Shown here piece after piece: positions 1 through 11,112 of a stretch of 64,000 nucleotides of DNA (its first letter is position 1; every line of letters begins with the position of its first letter). The stretch comes from Lytechinus pictus. Taxonomy: Eukaryota > Echinodermata > Echinoidea > Temnopleuroida > Toxopneustidae. A program made the translations under genes and the position numbers. A model generated the notes under the pieces. The model had not been told where the DNA came from. It saw only the letters and a program-made list of their open reading frames with translations, and ran no database searches. The stretch covers positions 29,958,001-30,022,000 of the forward strand of contig NC_087257.1 of assembly GCF_037042905.1 (NCBI RefSeq), in the 5' to 3' direction.

Positions 1-454
1 GCGACTGATTGGTGGACGGATGGGTGATGGTGTGAGCGGAAATTGAGGTAGCGGTCTGTGTGGGTGGATTGTATTTGATTGTATTTGAATTACTAGTATG
101 TGTCATTTTTAAAATGTGATTAACTCATCTCTCTCAATTTCTTTTTCCGTGATTATGAACATCATTTCTATCTTTCGTGGATTGTCTTTACAATATATTA
201 CTGTAAAAGTGGAAATTTTCATGGATTTCGCGGCAAGATCGGCGAGCGAGACTTCAAAAACACACAAATTCATGAGCATTTATTTTGATGCAAGTTTTCA
301 ACCCCGGTTCAATTGCATGTACAGTTTTGGCAAAGAGACTACTTATTTGACCTATTGAGGATGACATTTAAGCAAGTTTAAGCTCCAAAATTGTATGCAT
401 ATCATGAAAACTGTTCCAAAGAGGTCTTTTTTTTAAACGTTCGCAGATCGGTAC
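1..454. other. Unassigned AT-rich sequence
   Basis: I see no gene, RNA or clear repeat boundary here. The longest reading frame is about 80 codons with no recognisable domain. Confidence 0.4.
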
Positions 455-456
455 TA

Positions 457-1900
457 CAGTGCGTCTAAAAAAATATACACGTGAAATTGCTGCGAAATAA
501 AAAAAAATTTCACTATAGGGGAACAGATATAATGTCAGTTTTTTAGAGCTAAATCCTTTGGAACTTGCAAAGTTAAGGGCATTGTGATAAATTAATGACC
601 AAATGTGACCAGATTTGCTTGTTTTAGCAAATTTCATAAATTAGTTAATTGGACTTTAATGCATGAGTGAACACAAATTTCACTTTTTTTTTGCAGCATT
701 TGAATTTCATCATGTGTATCTCAGCAATGTGTTCATTGGAGTCAGGAAAATAGGGGGTGAGATACATGTAGGACTTAAGTGGGAGAAGTAGGTTGATGGA
801 ATAAGGGTCAACAGAACATTTAGCCCCCTCCCTCTCTCCCACCCTCCCCTCCTGTTGAGAGACTTGCTATTGTTATACACGTGAAGTCCAGAGCAGAATG
901 TTGATTTAATGATAAATTCTGAATTGGGGCATCAGCTTTTTCCTATCAATCATTTAATCAACAATTTATCAATAAATCAACTCATTTAATGTGCAATGTG
1001 ATAAATCAAACATTCAGTTTTTTTTCAATAAATTATTTCATAAATCATCATAATCATTCAATTTATTGGTAATCATTCAATGAAAACAAAAGACCTTCAG
1101 TCACCAGTCACTTGGCAGTTAAGTTTTGAATAGGTTACAATCCAGGAAGTGAGACAGTCTAGAGAGAAGGAGCCTGGGAAATAGAGGACAAAAGGACAAA
1201 AAATAGAGGAACGCCATTTTAACCAAGTCTTACATATCTCAACATCTTGCTTGTAACAGGTACCATCACATTACTCTGACTCACGAACACACCTTTGAGG
1301 TCCACAAGATGAATATGCTACACTAAAATTACAATTCCTGTTCACTCATGCAATAACTTTCAATTTAGTAATTCATGAAATTTGCCTAAGAAACTAAAAC
1401 TGATCTCATTTATTAATTAAGCATAACACCCTTAGCAATGCAAGTTCCAAAGGACTAACCTAATTACAAACTGTACTAAGGCTAATTCCTGCCCAGCCTG
1501 GCAGAGTTTAGTCTCTCAGGAGGAAAGAAGGGGGGGGGGGTAGAGATGAGGGGAGGGGTTGCCAAATGTTTTGTTGACCTTTATCCCATCAACATACTTC
1601 ACTTTAAGTCCTATCTAACCCCCTATTCTCCTGACTCTCATAAACACATTGCTGAGATCCACGTGTTAAAGTCAAAATGCTGCACAAAAATGGCAGTTTA
1701 TGAACCCTAATGCATTTAATTTCCATAGCCTTTGTTTCAGTGGGCAGTGCTTGCTCAAGCATGAATAGTTTTCCAAATTTTGAGTGAAACTTGAAAGTTG
1801 ACTTTTTTGGCTTTCCACACATATAAGTCTTTCTCCCCAAAGTAATATATATTCTATTTGGCAGCCATTTCACAATTTATAGTTTTTTGTGGATGCACTG
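457..1900. mobile_element. Tc1-type long-inverted-repeat element, copy A
   Basis: It begins CAGTGCGTCTAAAAAAAT after TA (455-456) and ends in the complementary GGATGCACTG before TA (1901-1902). TA target duplication and CAGTG ends are typical of Tc1/mariner elements. Large parts of the two halves are inverted copies of each other, for example the region near 720-800 against 1570-1650, so the element folds back on itself. It is homologous to the copy at 7541-11110 but has lost part of its left arm. No transposase frame is present, so it is non-autonomous. Confidence 0.75.
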
Positions 1901-1902
1901 TA

Positions 1903-2924
1903 TATGGAAAGCCAAAACCCCCATACGCACCACTTAACTATCCACAAATATTAGAATGCCTAAGGATTTATAAGACATATATGCAGTGGGATTTTTTGGC
2001 TTTGAACTCTTCAAAAACAAAACTAAATATGTTCATCTATAATCTATAATGTAGATTTGACTTCAGACTATATTTTACATGTATAATTAGTCAAAAAGGG
2101 GGAATAAACCATAGATAGAGGTCTAATGGTTTTATCTTTAAATTCAGATAATTTATTTTAATGCAAGACAAACTTCATCCATTGAATTTTTATAATGAAT
2201 AACAGAAGGTATGCTCATGTGTGTACAATTGTATAGATTTCTATTATTCATTATGGTTTACATATTCTATGATATTCCATTAAAGTACCACAATTCTATT
2301 TCAATGTCACATCTATTTAATAAATATGCATCTTAAAATATCTCATCAATAATCATAAATTCAAAGTATGATTTATTCATTAATCTTCATTTGTGCAGGG
2401 GAGGTTGAATAACAGGAATTTGTGCAAATTATCAGTCTAATTTTAACTACAATAATTTTCAACCACATGAATTTTGTGCAGAGACAAGCAGTATATATGT
2501 GTAATCCAAATAGATGGGTTAGATATTGTATGAACAGTGTAAGCGTATCTTATATGCACATCAAGGGCATTTATTTACAAACTGACTTGTTATCCCCATT
2601 TTTAATAAAGCACAGTGAGATCACCATTTTTCCTAATATGAAATTCCTCTTGCAAAGGGTCCTTGTAAAAAAAAGATTTAGGACAAATTATTCTGTGTGG
2701 AAAAAAAAACAAGTCAGATTTTTCAACTTTTTTGCAATAGACATGTGTTGAATACAATCTTAGGAAAAATGCATGTCATGAAACATAGAGTATTATCATA
2801 AAAAAATTATGAATTATGAATAGTAATTAAACCTTTCGAAAATTCCTAAATTTGTAATTGTCTGATTTGCTTTAAAAATTTACTAGTCTCCTCTTTGAAT
2901 TCATCCTCTTTAAATAAATAAAAT
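1903..2924. other. AT-rich gap, nothing recognised
   Basis: Very AT-rich DNA. One 109-codon frame (2422-2751) is lysine- and phenylalanine-rich at its end and matches nothing I recognise. I treat it as chance. Confidence 0.4.
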
Positions 2925-3232
2925 AATATATGATTTGTATAGCACACGTATCCACCTTGCTCGGTGCTCAAGGTGCACCTACAATACCCTGGCTAAGATA
3001 GCCTATTGAGTCCGGTACACACAGCTTTTTGAATTACTTCCTGCCGGTAACCACAGCTTTTTGAGGAATTACTTCCTGCCAGTACCCATTTACCTCACCG
3101 GGGTTGGGTGCAGCACAACTTGGGTAAATTTCTTGCTGAAGGTTAACACACCATGGCTTGGAATCAAATTCACCCATGTCCTTCAGATTGAAAGACGAGT
3201 CTTAACAACTAGACCACGACACATTCATATGT
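2925..3232 (-). repeat. tRNA-headed SINE
   Basis: Read on the minus strand it starts with a tRNA-like head (GTGTCGTGGTCTAGTTGTTA, a good A-box) followed by a decayed B-box region. The body contains the same 'aagaaatttacccaagttgtgc' type segment as the SINE at 15528-15801, and it ends in an AT-rich tail near 2930. A short internal segment (AGCTGTG with GGCAGGAAGTAATTC) is duplicated at about 3025-3085. Confidence 0.65.
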
Positions 3233-3702
3233 TTTTCAGAATATGTCATTTGAACCAGACTTTTTGTTTCAGATCAATTCAACAAGGTGAATGGTTTAAG
3301 TGTACATCTAATCCATCTTGGAATGAAATTAACTTTTTTGGTAATGCAGTGATTATAAATTGGTTTGGGGTGAGCATTGGTGTATGCACATCATTGCTAT
3401 GTACACGTAGGTAAAAAGATGCGATAATCAAATAAGTCTCTCTTGATGTAGCCATTGACTTCAAAATAATGTCTTACAAAGCAAGAACTAGCACTATGAT
3501 ATTTATACACTTTCAAAGCGTATTGATTGCAAGGGCTCGTTGAGATTATGAAAATATAATATACCATAAATTCTCAAATGATATTTCAACACAAGAGTCG
3601 TTTTCATCTAATGAACTTCAGTAACATTATTCAAATGTAAGTTTTCACATATCTCATTAACACACTCTGCTGCTATATAGATATACAGTACTGTTATAAT
3701 CA
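3233..3702. other. Gap, nothing recognised
   Basis: AT-rich DNA with no supported gene. Overlapping frames on both strands at 3279-3464 have no recognisable motif. Confidence 0.35.
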
Positions 3703-4035
3703 GGTTGGAAGGTTGAGAATCAAGGGGGGGGGTAGGGCTAGGAGACAGGACAATGGAAGGTTGAGATTCAGGGATGGGGGGGGGGGGTAGGGCTAGGAGA
3801 CAGGAGAATGGAAGGTTGAGAATCAGGGATGGGGTTGGGGTTGGGCTAGGAGATAGGAGAATGGAAGGTTGAGAATCAGGGATCGGGGGGGGGGGGAGGG
3901 TTAGGGCTAGGAGACAGGAGAATGGAAGGTTGAAAATCAGGTAAGGGGGACGGGTAGGGCTTGGAGATAGGAGAATAAAAGGTTGAGAATCAGGGATCGG
4001 GGGGGGGGGGGGGGGGGAGGGTAGGAAAGGGGAAG
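3703..4035. repeat. G-rich minisatellite, about 50-60 bp units, six copies
   Basis: The phrase GGAAGGTTGAGAATCAGGGA recurs at about 3706, 3755, 3810, 3863, 3924 and 3977, each time followed by a G run and TAGGGCTAGGAGACAGGAGA. Unit length varies mainly through the length of the G run. The repeated G tracts could form G-quadruplexes. Confidence 0.85.
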
Positions 4036-4466
4036 TCAGATAGAGAATGCAGGACCAGCACAGTGCATACAGGAATTATTTGTACATTATCAATGCTGTA
4101 CAACAGCATTGCACTAACATTAAATGCAACCCTGTAAAAAAAGACAATAAATAAACACCAGTCAGATATTTATTAAGAATTGTTTGTGATATGATAATGA
4201 CATTATCGTGTTAAGCAGGGTCTGATGGGAGAACAGTTTTTGGATACGAAGTGGCTACCCTAGGTGAAATATGACATTATCATTATGAGTAATACCAATT
4301 GGAATACCAAGATACTTTTCTTTTTCATTTTTTTTACGCTCAGTGATTGTCAGATATTTTTTGATATCCAGCATAATTCATCTTCAACTTTTAAAATGTT
4401 GTTAATGTTAAGTGTTCATTGAATTCCTTGGGACTTTGTATGTCTCAACAATTAAATGACTTTTAC
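4036..4466. other. Gap, possible intron of the Gln-rich gene
   Basis: No gene features recognised. If the exons at 4467-4993 are real, this is the intron that follows them on the minus strand. Confidence 0.35.
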
Positions 4467-4993
4467 CTGTTGTATGGCAATATTTTGTCTTTGTTGCATG
4501 GTTTGCTGTGGAGTAGAGTATAATGTTGTAGCTCCCATTAACCCATCACTGCTCACCATAGATTGACCATAGACAGTGGTAGGGGTACCTACTACACCAG
4601 GCTGGGCACCTAATGATGACTGGTTCTGCTGTATCTGATCTGATATCAACAAAGTAAAAATAACTGCCATTTGCAAGGGTATCCTCACTGTTAAGACTAT
4701 GCATTGGTACAAGCACATCAACTCCAAAGAAGATGCTAATAATATTAAAATTAACTCTGAAAAAGATCTTAATATCATAAAGAAATTTGAAGCTAGACAA
4801 ATAATAGCCATACAGCAATGAGAATGTTACCAGTAATATTGGAAACTTCATTAACACATCAAATACATAACATATATATTGGATTCCTATGTAAAGAAAA
4901 CTTGGCCAGCTACAAGTATTAGATTAGAAGTCTTAAAAAGAACTCACTTAGTGCAGCACCAACATTACTCCAGGGAGAGTCTTTCCAGGTGTA
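4467..4993 (-). CDS. Two exons of an unrecognised Gln/Ser/Thr-rich protein (partial)
   Basis: On the minus strand a 46-nt exon (4993-4948) follows the acceptor TTTCTCAG and ends at the donor GTGAGT. A second exon of about 173 nt (4639-4467) follows ATATCAG and ends CAACAG|GTAAAA. Phases match: the first exon leaves one base and the second supplies two, giving 73 codons with no stop. The peptide starts YTWKDSPWSNVGAAL and continues with QIQQNQSSLG, TTVYGQSMVSSDG and TPQQTMQQRQ. This low-complexity polar composition is typical of disordered regions in transcription or RNA-binding cofactors, but I do not recognise the family. Further exons must lie on both sides and I could not place them. This could be the only host gene fragment in the window; it could also be chance. 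Confidence 0.45.
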
Positions 4994-5253
4994 CTGAGAA
5001 ATCTTACCCTCTGATTCTTAACAAGTTTCCTAAGTATTGAACAGGGAGAAAAAAACATGAAATTTTCATTATTGTATTGTCATTTGGGGAGGGGGGAAAG
5101 GGGGGGGGGCTCCTGATCCCTTGGTGGTTGTTTTTTCTTGAAAGTGTTCTTGATAAAACGGCGTGGGTAGCAGTTGCTGTACAAGGCGCCACGTATGTGT
5201 GCTCTTTCTTTCGGGAGTTCAGGTGGGTGAGTTATAATACGTGCTGCTCGGTC

Positions 5254-5790
5254 TTTTTCAAGACTCGCACAGTCTTGCCATACATAGATGGCCTTTCACA
5301 ACAACTTAAACGCCGATTAGAAGGTCACGGTATCCGAACGGTTTTCCGCTCGGACACCACCGTACACAAACAGCTTGTACACCCCAAAGACCCTATCCCT
5401 GATCACAGACGTGATGGCGTAGTATACAACATTCCTTGCCAGGGATGTGACGGGTCTTACATCGGAGAAACAGCCCGACCGATAGTTGAACGCATTTCTG
5501 AACACAAGCGCAATGTTCGGTTACAGCGAACCGACACATCCGCGGTGGCAGAACATGCTTGGGAGAAGCAACACCACCCAGATTGGGAGGGTGTACATTG
5601 CATTGCCAAAGAGAGACATTGGTATACACGCAGGATTAAGGAGGCTATTAGTATATATGTCTTTGTCGTAACAACTTCTACAGAGACAGCGGGATCGACA
5701 TCCCCGACTTCTGGATGCGAACCATCGGACAGCACAATACCCCCTTACCTGGCAGTGAACGCCGACCCGATCGTTCCTGGCCCCGAATGA
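5254..5790 (+). pseudogene. Penelope-like element, C-terminal linker and GIY-YIG endonuclease (fragment)
   Basis: The frame encodes the end of a Penelope-like retroelement polyprotein. The segment VLPYIDGLSQQLKRRL is the linker after the reverse transcriptase. It is followed by GVVYNIPCQGCDGSYIGET, which holds the CX2C and the Y-IG core of the GIY-YIG nuclease, then an R-x4-RI-EH block. That nuclease nicks DNA to prime insertion in this family. The reverse transcriptase itself is absent, so the copy is 5'-truncated. The normal ending (a YRDSGIDIPDFW motif) continues in another frame from about 5680, so there is a frameshift near 5650-5685. Codons before about 5250 are probably not part of the element. 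Confidence 0.85.
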
Positions 5791-6120
5791 GGGACCGCTC
5801 AGCTAGTCAACCCCTGCCCATGGCGTATTTGCATATACCCCCGGCTTATTTGCATATACGGATTACCGGCCGCACCGCACACACCGGATCAATGCCTACC
5901 TATTGTTCTCGCGTTCGTGTGTACGGTCCTGGAGATTAGTATAAATAGAGTACGTTATCAGATAATTTTTGTCACTTGATAAAGAGTTGCAGCGGCACTC
6001 GAAAGCTCGTGAACTTGTAAGCTAGTGAACACTTTTTGCGAGAGTGATCACGAATTTCCTAGAAAGCCAGTGAACACTTTTTGCGAGAGTGATCATGAAT
6101 TTCCTTGTTGACCATAGTAG
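5791..6120 (+). mobile_element. 3' region of the Penelope-like element with tandem duplication
   Basis: This is non-coding sequence after the nuclease. It contains ACTCGAAAGCTCGTGAAC (about 5997-6014), a phrase typical of Penelope-like 3' regions, and a segment of about 50 bp repeated twice in tandem (TAGTGAACACTTTTTGCGAG at about 6022 and a near-identical copy at about 6069). A hairpin next to GAAA resembles part of a hammerhead ribozyme (see findings). The 3' boundary is approximate. Confidence 0.55.
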
Positions 6121-6479
6121 ATTGCGAGACAAATGAATACCCTCTAGCGATTATTTCAATCCACAATAATGAACCTATTTAGTATTACGTATATTGCTTA
6201 ATGTCTTCATGAAAGAAACAATATTTTAAGTAAAACATTTCAAAAGAAATTACATTATAACTAATTTACTTATTGGAGTACAGAGGAGAGTATTCATTGC
6301 CTTAATGACATCATTATATATGCAGCCAATTTGTAGTCTACATGAGTATATTATTATTATTTGTCTGATATCAACTTGTCTGATTTTCATCTAAAAGCAA
6401 GTTATTATTTGGATTTGGCTCCCCTTTAAGTGCTGAAATGTCTTCATGAAATGTTTATCTTTATTTTTTTTTAATGCAG
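6121..6479. other. Sequence upstream of the Harbinger exon, probable intron
   Basis: AT-rich DNA ending in a pyrimidine-rich tract and the acceptor TTTTTAATGCAG. No transposase-coding frame is visible in it. Confidence 0.4.
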
Positions 6480-6801
6480 GGCACATGCACGGACACGATG
6501 TTTGATTGAAATGACGTTTGGACAGCTGAAAAACAAGTTCATGTGCTTGAAGGGGCATGGAATGCAGGTGGAACCAAGGAGAGTCTGTGATGTTGTTGTT
6601 GCATGTGCAGTCTTGTACAACATAGCTAAGTTATTAAATGAACCACCAGACGAAGAAGCGGATCAACAGCCTGAAAATGAAGAGGGAGGAAATGATGAAG
6701 TCAATGTGGAAGAAAATGATGATCATGAGTACCAGGTTAGCCAGATGGTACAAATGGATATTGTTAATGATTTCTTTACATATTATATATATTTTTTTTG
6801 A
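6480..6801 (+). pseudogene. PIF/Harbinger transposase, last exon
   Basis: After the acceptor at 6479 the frame reads AHARTRCLIEMTFGQLKNKF, with VACAVLYNIAKLL further on. This is the C-terminal end of the Harbinger DDE nuclease (DDE_Tnp_4, as in HARBI1). The spacing R-3-E-6-K fits the signature around the third catalytic residue of IS5-like transposases. The usual LHN is LYN here. An acidic tail follows (EEADQQPENEEGGNDE), then a stop at 6799-6801, although a donor-like CAG|GTTAGC at about 6735 could lead to another exon. Exons for the first two catalytic aspartates are not visible upstream, where the Penelope fragment lies, so the gene looks truncated or has distant exons. Confidence 0.8.
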
Positions 6802-7540
6802 AGACCCAGACCTAACCCAAAAGTAAAATTGACAAATCATATGCCAATCAAAAGTTTATAAACTACTGAATACAGCAATGTAAGCTTTTTCATCACCAAG
6901 CAGTTGAATATTTTGCTTTAGAATAGCTCTAATTATTGTGCTTTTCATCGGCCTCAAAATTGTTAAGTAATGTTGTGTTAACGTTGTGATTCCATAGGTT
7001 TGTACACATAAAAACTGAAATATTGTCAGTGCCTGTTTCCTCTCCAAACGAAAAGAAAGTGAATATATATACATGTAAATCTGGAAATTAAAACAAAATC
7101 AACCATTTTTCTGTGTAAAAACCTTTGTAATCGTAACACTCCTGACGTCACGTAATACAGACTGTCAAAAAAATTAATAAAGCCTTTTTAAGCAATATAC
7201 TCAGCTGTCTAGCAGTGAATATCAGACTTGCAACGTTGCACTATGTATTTCCCACTTGTAAATTTCACTTCTAGCTTCAATCTTGGTCTTTAAGTTATGT
7301 TTTCAGGTACGTTACAGACTCTCTTTGGTACCTTTGATTAATGTAGAAAGTTGATAACACAATCCTAATTGTAATTGAGGGTGGGTGGGGGAATATAAAT
7401 AATCTCATTGAATGCATTACCTACTTTTTATCAATAGAGTATCCATATCATAGCATAATATCACTCACTAAGGGTTGGTCATTATTATTACTCCAGTAAC
7501 ACTTTCATTTTCTATGTGATTTAATTGCAAATGTCATCTA
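6802..7540. other. Gap, nothing recognised
   Basis: AT-rich sequence with no supported gene or repeat boundary before the Tc1-type element begins. Confidence 0.4.
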
Positions 7541-10500
7541 CAGTGCGTCCTAAAAAATTATACACTTTTGAAATGGCTGCCAAATAAAAAATGTAGCACT
7601 TCGGGGGAAAAATCTTACATATATGGAAAGCCAATAAAGTCAACTTTCAAATGACACCAAAAAGTTGGAAAACTATTCATGCTTGAGCGAGCACTGCCCA
7701 CTAAAACAAAGGGTATGAAAATTAGGGTGGGCTGGAATTAGCCTTCCAATTTATGCCAGTTTTTGAGAGGCAAATCCTTTTGAACTTGCAAAGTTAAGGG
7801 CGTTGTCATAAATTTATGATCAACCGTGACCAGTTTGGGTTGCTTAAGCAATTTTTTGTATTATTAAACTGAACTTTAATGCAGGAGTGAACATAAATTA
7901 CACTTTTTGGGCAGCATTTCAACTTAATCATTTGGATCTCTTTTTGGGCAGCATTTCAACTTTATCATGTGGATCTCAGCAATGTGTTCATGGGAGTCGG
8001 GAGATTAGGGGATGAGATAGGACTTAAGTGAGAGAAGTAGGTTGATGGAATAAGGGTCAACAGAACATTCAGCCCCCGCCCCTTCCCTTTTTCCCGCCCT
8101 CCCCTCCTGTTGAGGGACTGATGGCTATCGTAATGTACACGTGAAGTCCATAGCAGAATGTTGATTTAATGATTAATTCTGAATTGGGGCATCAACTTTT
8201 TCCTATAAATCATTTAATCAACAATTTATATGGAAATAAACTCATTCAATGTGCAATGTGATCAATAAAACATTCAGGGTTTTTTTTCCAATAAATTACT
8301 TCATTAATCATCATAATCATTAAATTTCTTGGTAATCATTCAGTAAAAAAACCCTGACCATTAGCTACCGGTCACTTGGCAGCTAAGTTTTGAATAGGCT
8401 ACAATCCAGGAAGTGAGACAGAGAGTGAGTGGGGGGGGGGGGGGCTGGGAAATGGAGGTGGAGAGGGGAAGGTTATGACTTTTAATTTGTAAAAGGACAA
8501 AAAGAAGAGGAATGCACTTTTAACCAAGTCTAAGAATATCTCGCCCTCTTGCTTGTATGAGGTATCATCACATTACTCTGACTCTCACGAACACACTTCT
8601 GAGGTCCACAAGATGAATATGCTACACTAATATTACAATTCCTGTTCACTCATGCATTATATTTTAATTTAGTAACTCATGAAACTTGCCTAAGAAACCA
8701 TAACTTATCTCACTCATAAATAGCATAACACCCGTAGCTTTGAATAGCATAACACCCTTAGCTTTGTCAGTTCCAAAGAACTAACCTCTCAAAACAAAAC
8801 TGGTAAGGCTAATTCCTACACAGCCTAGCCAAACTTAGTCTCTCAGGAGGAGAGAAGAGGGGGGAGGGGTTGCTAAATGTTCTGTTGACCTTTAAAATCC
8901 CATCAATGTACATCACCTAAAAAATGACCTAAGTCATATACCCCCCCCCTCTTCTCCTGACTCTCATGAACACATTGTTGAGATCCACATGATAAAGACA
9001 AAATGCTGCACTAAAATTTGCAAATCATGATCACTCATGCATTAAATTTCAATTTAATAATGCATTACATGTAATTTTCACAAACATTGAACTGATCACA
9101 TCTGATCTTTAATTCACCAAATAACCCTCAACTTTGCAAGTACCAAACAAAAAAACCTGAAAGAAATTGGAAGGCTAATTCCGGCCTACCCTAATTTTCA
9201 TACCCTTTGTTTCAGTGGGCAGTGCTCGCTCAAGCGTGAATAGTTTTCCAACTTTTTGGTGTCATTTGAAAGTTGACTTTATTGGCTTTCCATATATGTA
9301 AGATTTTTCCCCCAAAGTGCTACATTTTTTATTTGGCAGCCATTTCAAAAGTGTAGGGGAGACCGGGGTTAGTTGGAACATTTTTGACAAAAATGGCTGT
9401 AAAATCCAAATAGATTTTATTCCAGAAACAATCAATATATCAGCTTGAAGCATATATCTCAGGGCTTCAAATGTACCCCATAAAATTTTTAACTCTATTA
9501 TGGTTACTGAAAAAATCCACCTTGAACAAGACTATCGCAAACGTTCCAACTTACCCCCATATCGGGGTAAGTTGGAACATGGTATGGGGTAAGTTGGAAC
9601 ACTGCATGGTCAATTAAGAATTATACTAAAACTACTTAAAACTGTAATATTACATGGTTTTAGCCTATTTGCTTTATCTTATTCAAGTTCAAATATTAAA
9701 GTGTGGATTCGTTGAACTTTATGTAAGATATATACTAAAACTACTTAAAACTGTAATATTACTATAGCCTATTTGCTTTATCTTATTCAAGTTCAAAATA
9801 TTAAAGTGTGGATTCGTTGAACTTTATGTTTTCTATTATACAGCCACTCACGCAAGCAGACTGTGTAGTAGAATTCCGCATATTTGGGTGCGTTTGAGTT
9901 TACATGCAATTAAGTGTACTATCACCAATTTCATGTACTTCTGCATCAAATTTATAAGACAAAAATTGATTGTTTTTATTTTTTTCATAATTAATTATGC
10001 AAATAAGCATATAAAATTTTCCAGAAATTTGTTTTTTTTTTGTATGTTTTTGCCTTTAACTCTATTTATTAAGCTAGTAGAATTTTTGGTGAGAGTATCA
10101 ATTTTCACATTTATAACAAATATCCACCAAAAAATGCATGAAATATAATTTCTTATGTATTTTTTGTTTTTTCGAACTTTGTTTTTTCCGATGGACTTTG
10201 TCAGGAGTCTTTTGCGATCATAAATAGCATAAAATGAATCTATTTGAACCAGCAAAAGTAAAAAAATAATCATACATTTATGACTTTTGGTTGAAAAACA
10301 CAATTTGCATTGACCTTGTACATGGAATCACCTTTTTGAACAATTTTGGGTCCGAACATGCACATACAATTTGTTGCGTAATTTTGAAACCGCGCACACA
10401 GGCATCACAAATTTGGTCTCAAATGATGCGCAAGACTTGAAAGTAAAAAGTCAGCTAGCTGAGTGTAGTCAAAAAATTTCGTGCGACGGCATAGTGACAA

Positions 10501-11110
10501 AATATCTTGAGGGGGGCTCAAATTGACCCCCCCCCCTTTTATATTAAAAAAGGGTTAACATTGCATTAGGTGCCTAAGCATGGTATACAATACATGTTCA
10601 GAAGAGTGTGAAATACTTTTTTTTTTTTTTCTCATATCCAATATTTTCATTCATAATTATGTTTGGGGTAAGTTGGAACATGTTCCAACTAGCCCCTTCA
10701 ATTTTGTTCCAACTAACCCCGGAGGCTCATTCGACGTTTATAAGCTTACAGCACAAAAAAGGGACTTCACCATGGCATATTAATAACCTCATTTTGTAGC
10801 TTGGTATAAGTGTATATTATACCCCTAAACTGGCCAACTTGATCTGTAAACTTCTCTGAGATAATCAAACATTTCTGAACGAGAAAAAATTTACTCAGAA
10901 GGTCAAAAAACAAAAATTTGTTTCTAACTTCACCAGGCTTGTTGCACATGTGTTGTCTGTAATATGGTGGATGGCCGTTGATAATGACAATAACTTGAGG
11001 GCAGTATTGCAGAAATTTATTTAAAGACGTTAAAGAAAATTACAATGTTTCAACTTACCCCATGTTCCAACTAACCCCGGTCTCCCCTATAGTTTTTTTG
11101 GGATGCACTG
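7541..11110. mobile_element. Tc1-type long-inverted-repeat element, copy B (interrupted)
   Basis: Left end CAGTGCGTCCTAAAAAATTA follows TA (7539-7540). The right end GGGATGCACTG precedes TA (11111-11112). The stretch 7557-7740 is the reverse complement of about 9170-9355, and 7970-8090 of about 8870-9000, so about 1.8 kb of element is almost entirely two inverted arms. The right arm is split by the insertion at 9356-11087. No transposase is encoded. Copy A at 457-1900 belongs to the same family. Confidence 0.85.
9356..11087. mobile_element. Nested TA-target element with GGGGAGACC ends
   Basis: The ends are GGGGAGACCGGGGTTAGTTG and its complement, continuing to a TIR of about 25 bp, flanked by TA at 9354-9355 and 11088-11089. 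The host element's opposite arm shows the uninterrupted sequence, which confirms one TA at the empty site. Nine copies of a GGGGT(A/T)AGTTGGAAC motif lie near the ends. A segment of about 100 bp is tandemly duplicated (9622 and 9731, period 109). No long reading frame, so it is non-autonomous. TA targets point to Tc1/mariner-like enzymes, but the family is unassigned. Confidence 0.85.
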
Positions 11111-11112
11111 TA

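Noticed and set aside
2422-2751. 109-codon frame as a gene
   Set aside because: AT-driven composition, no splice context and no recognisable domain.
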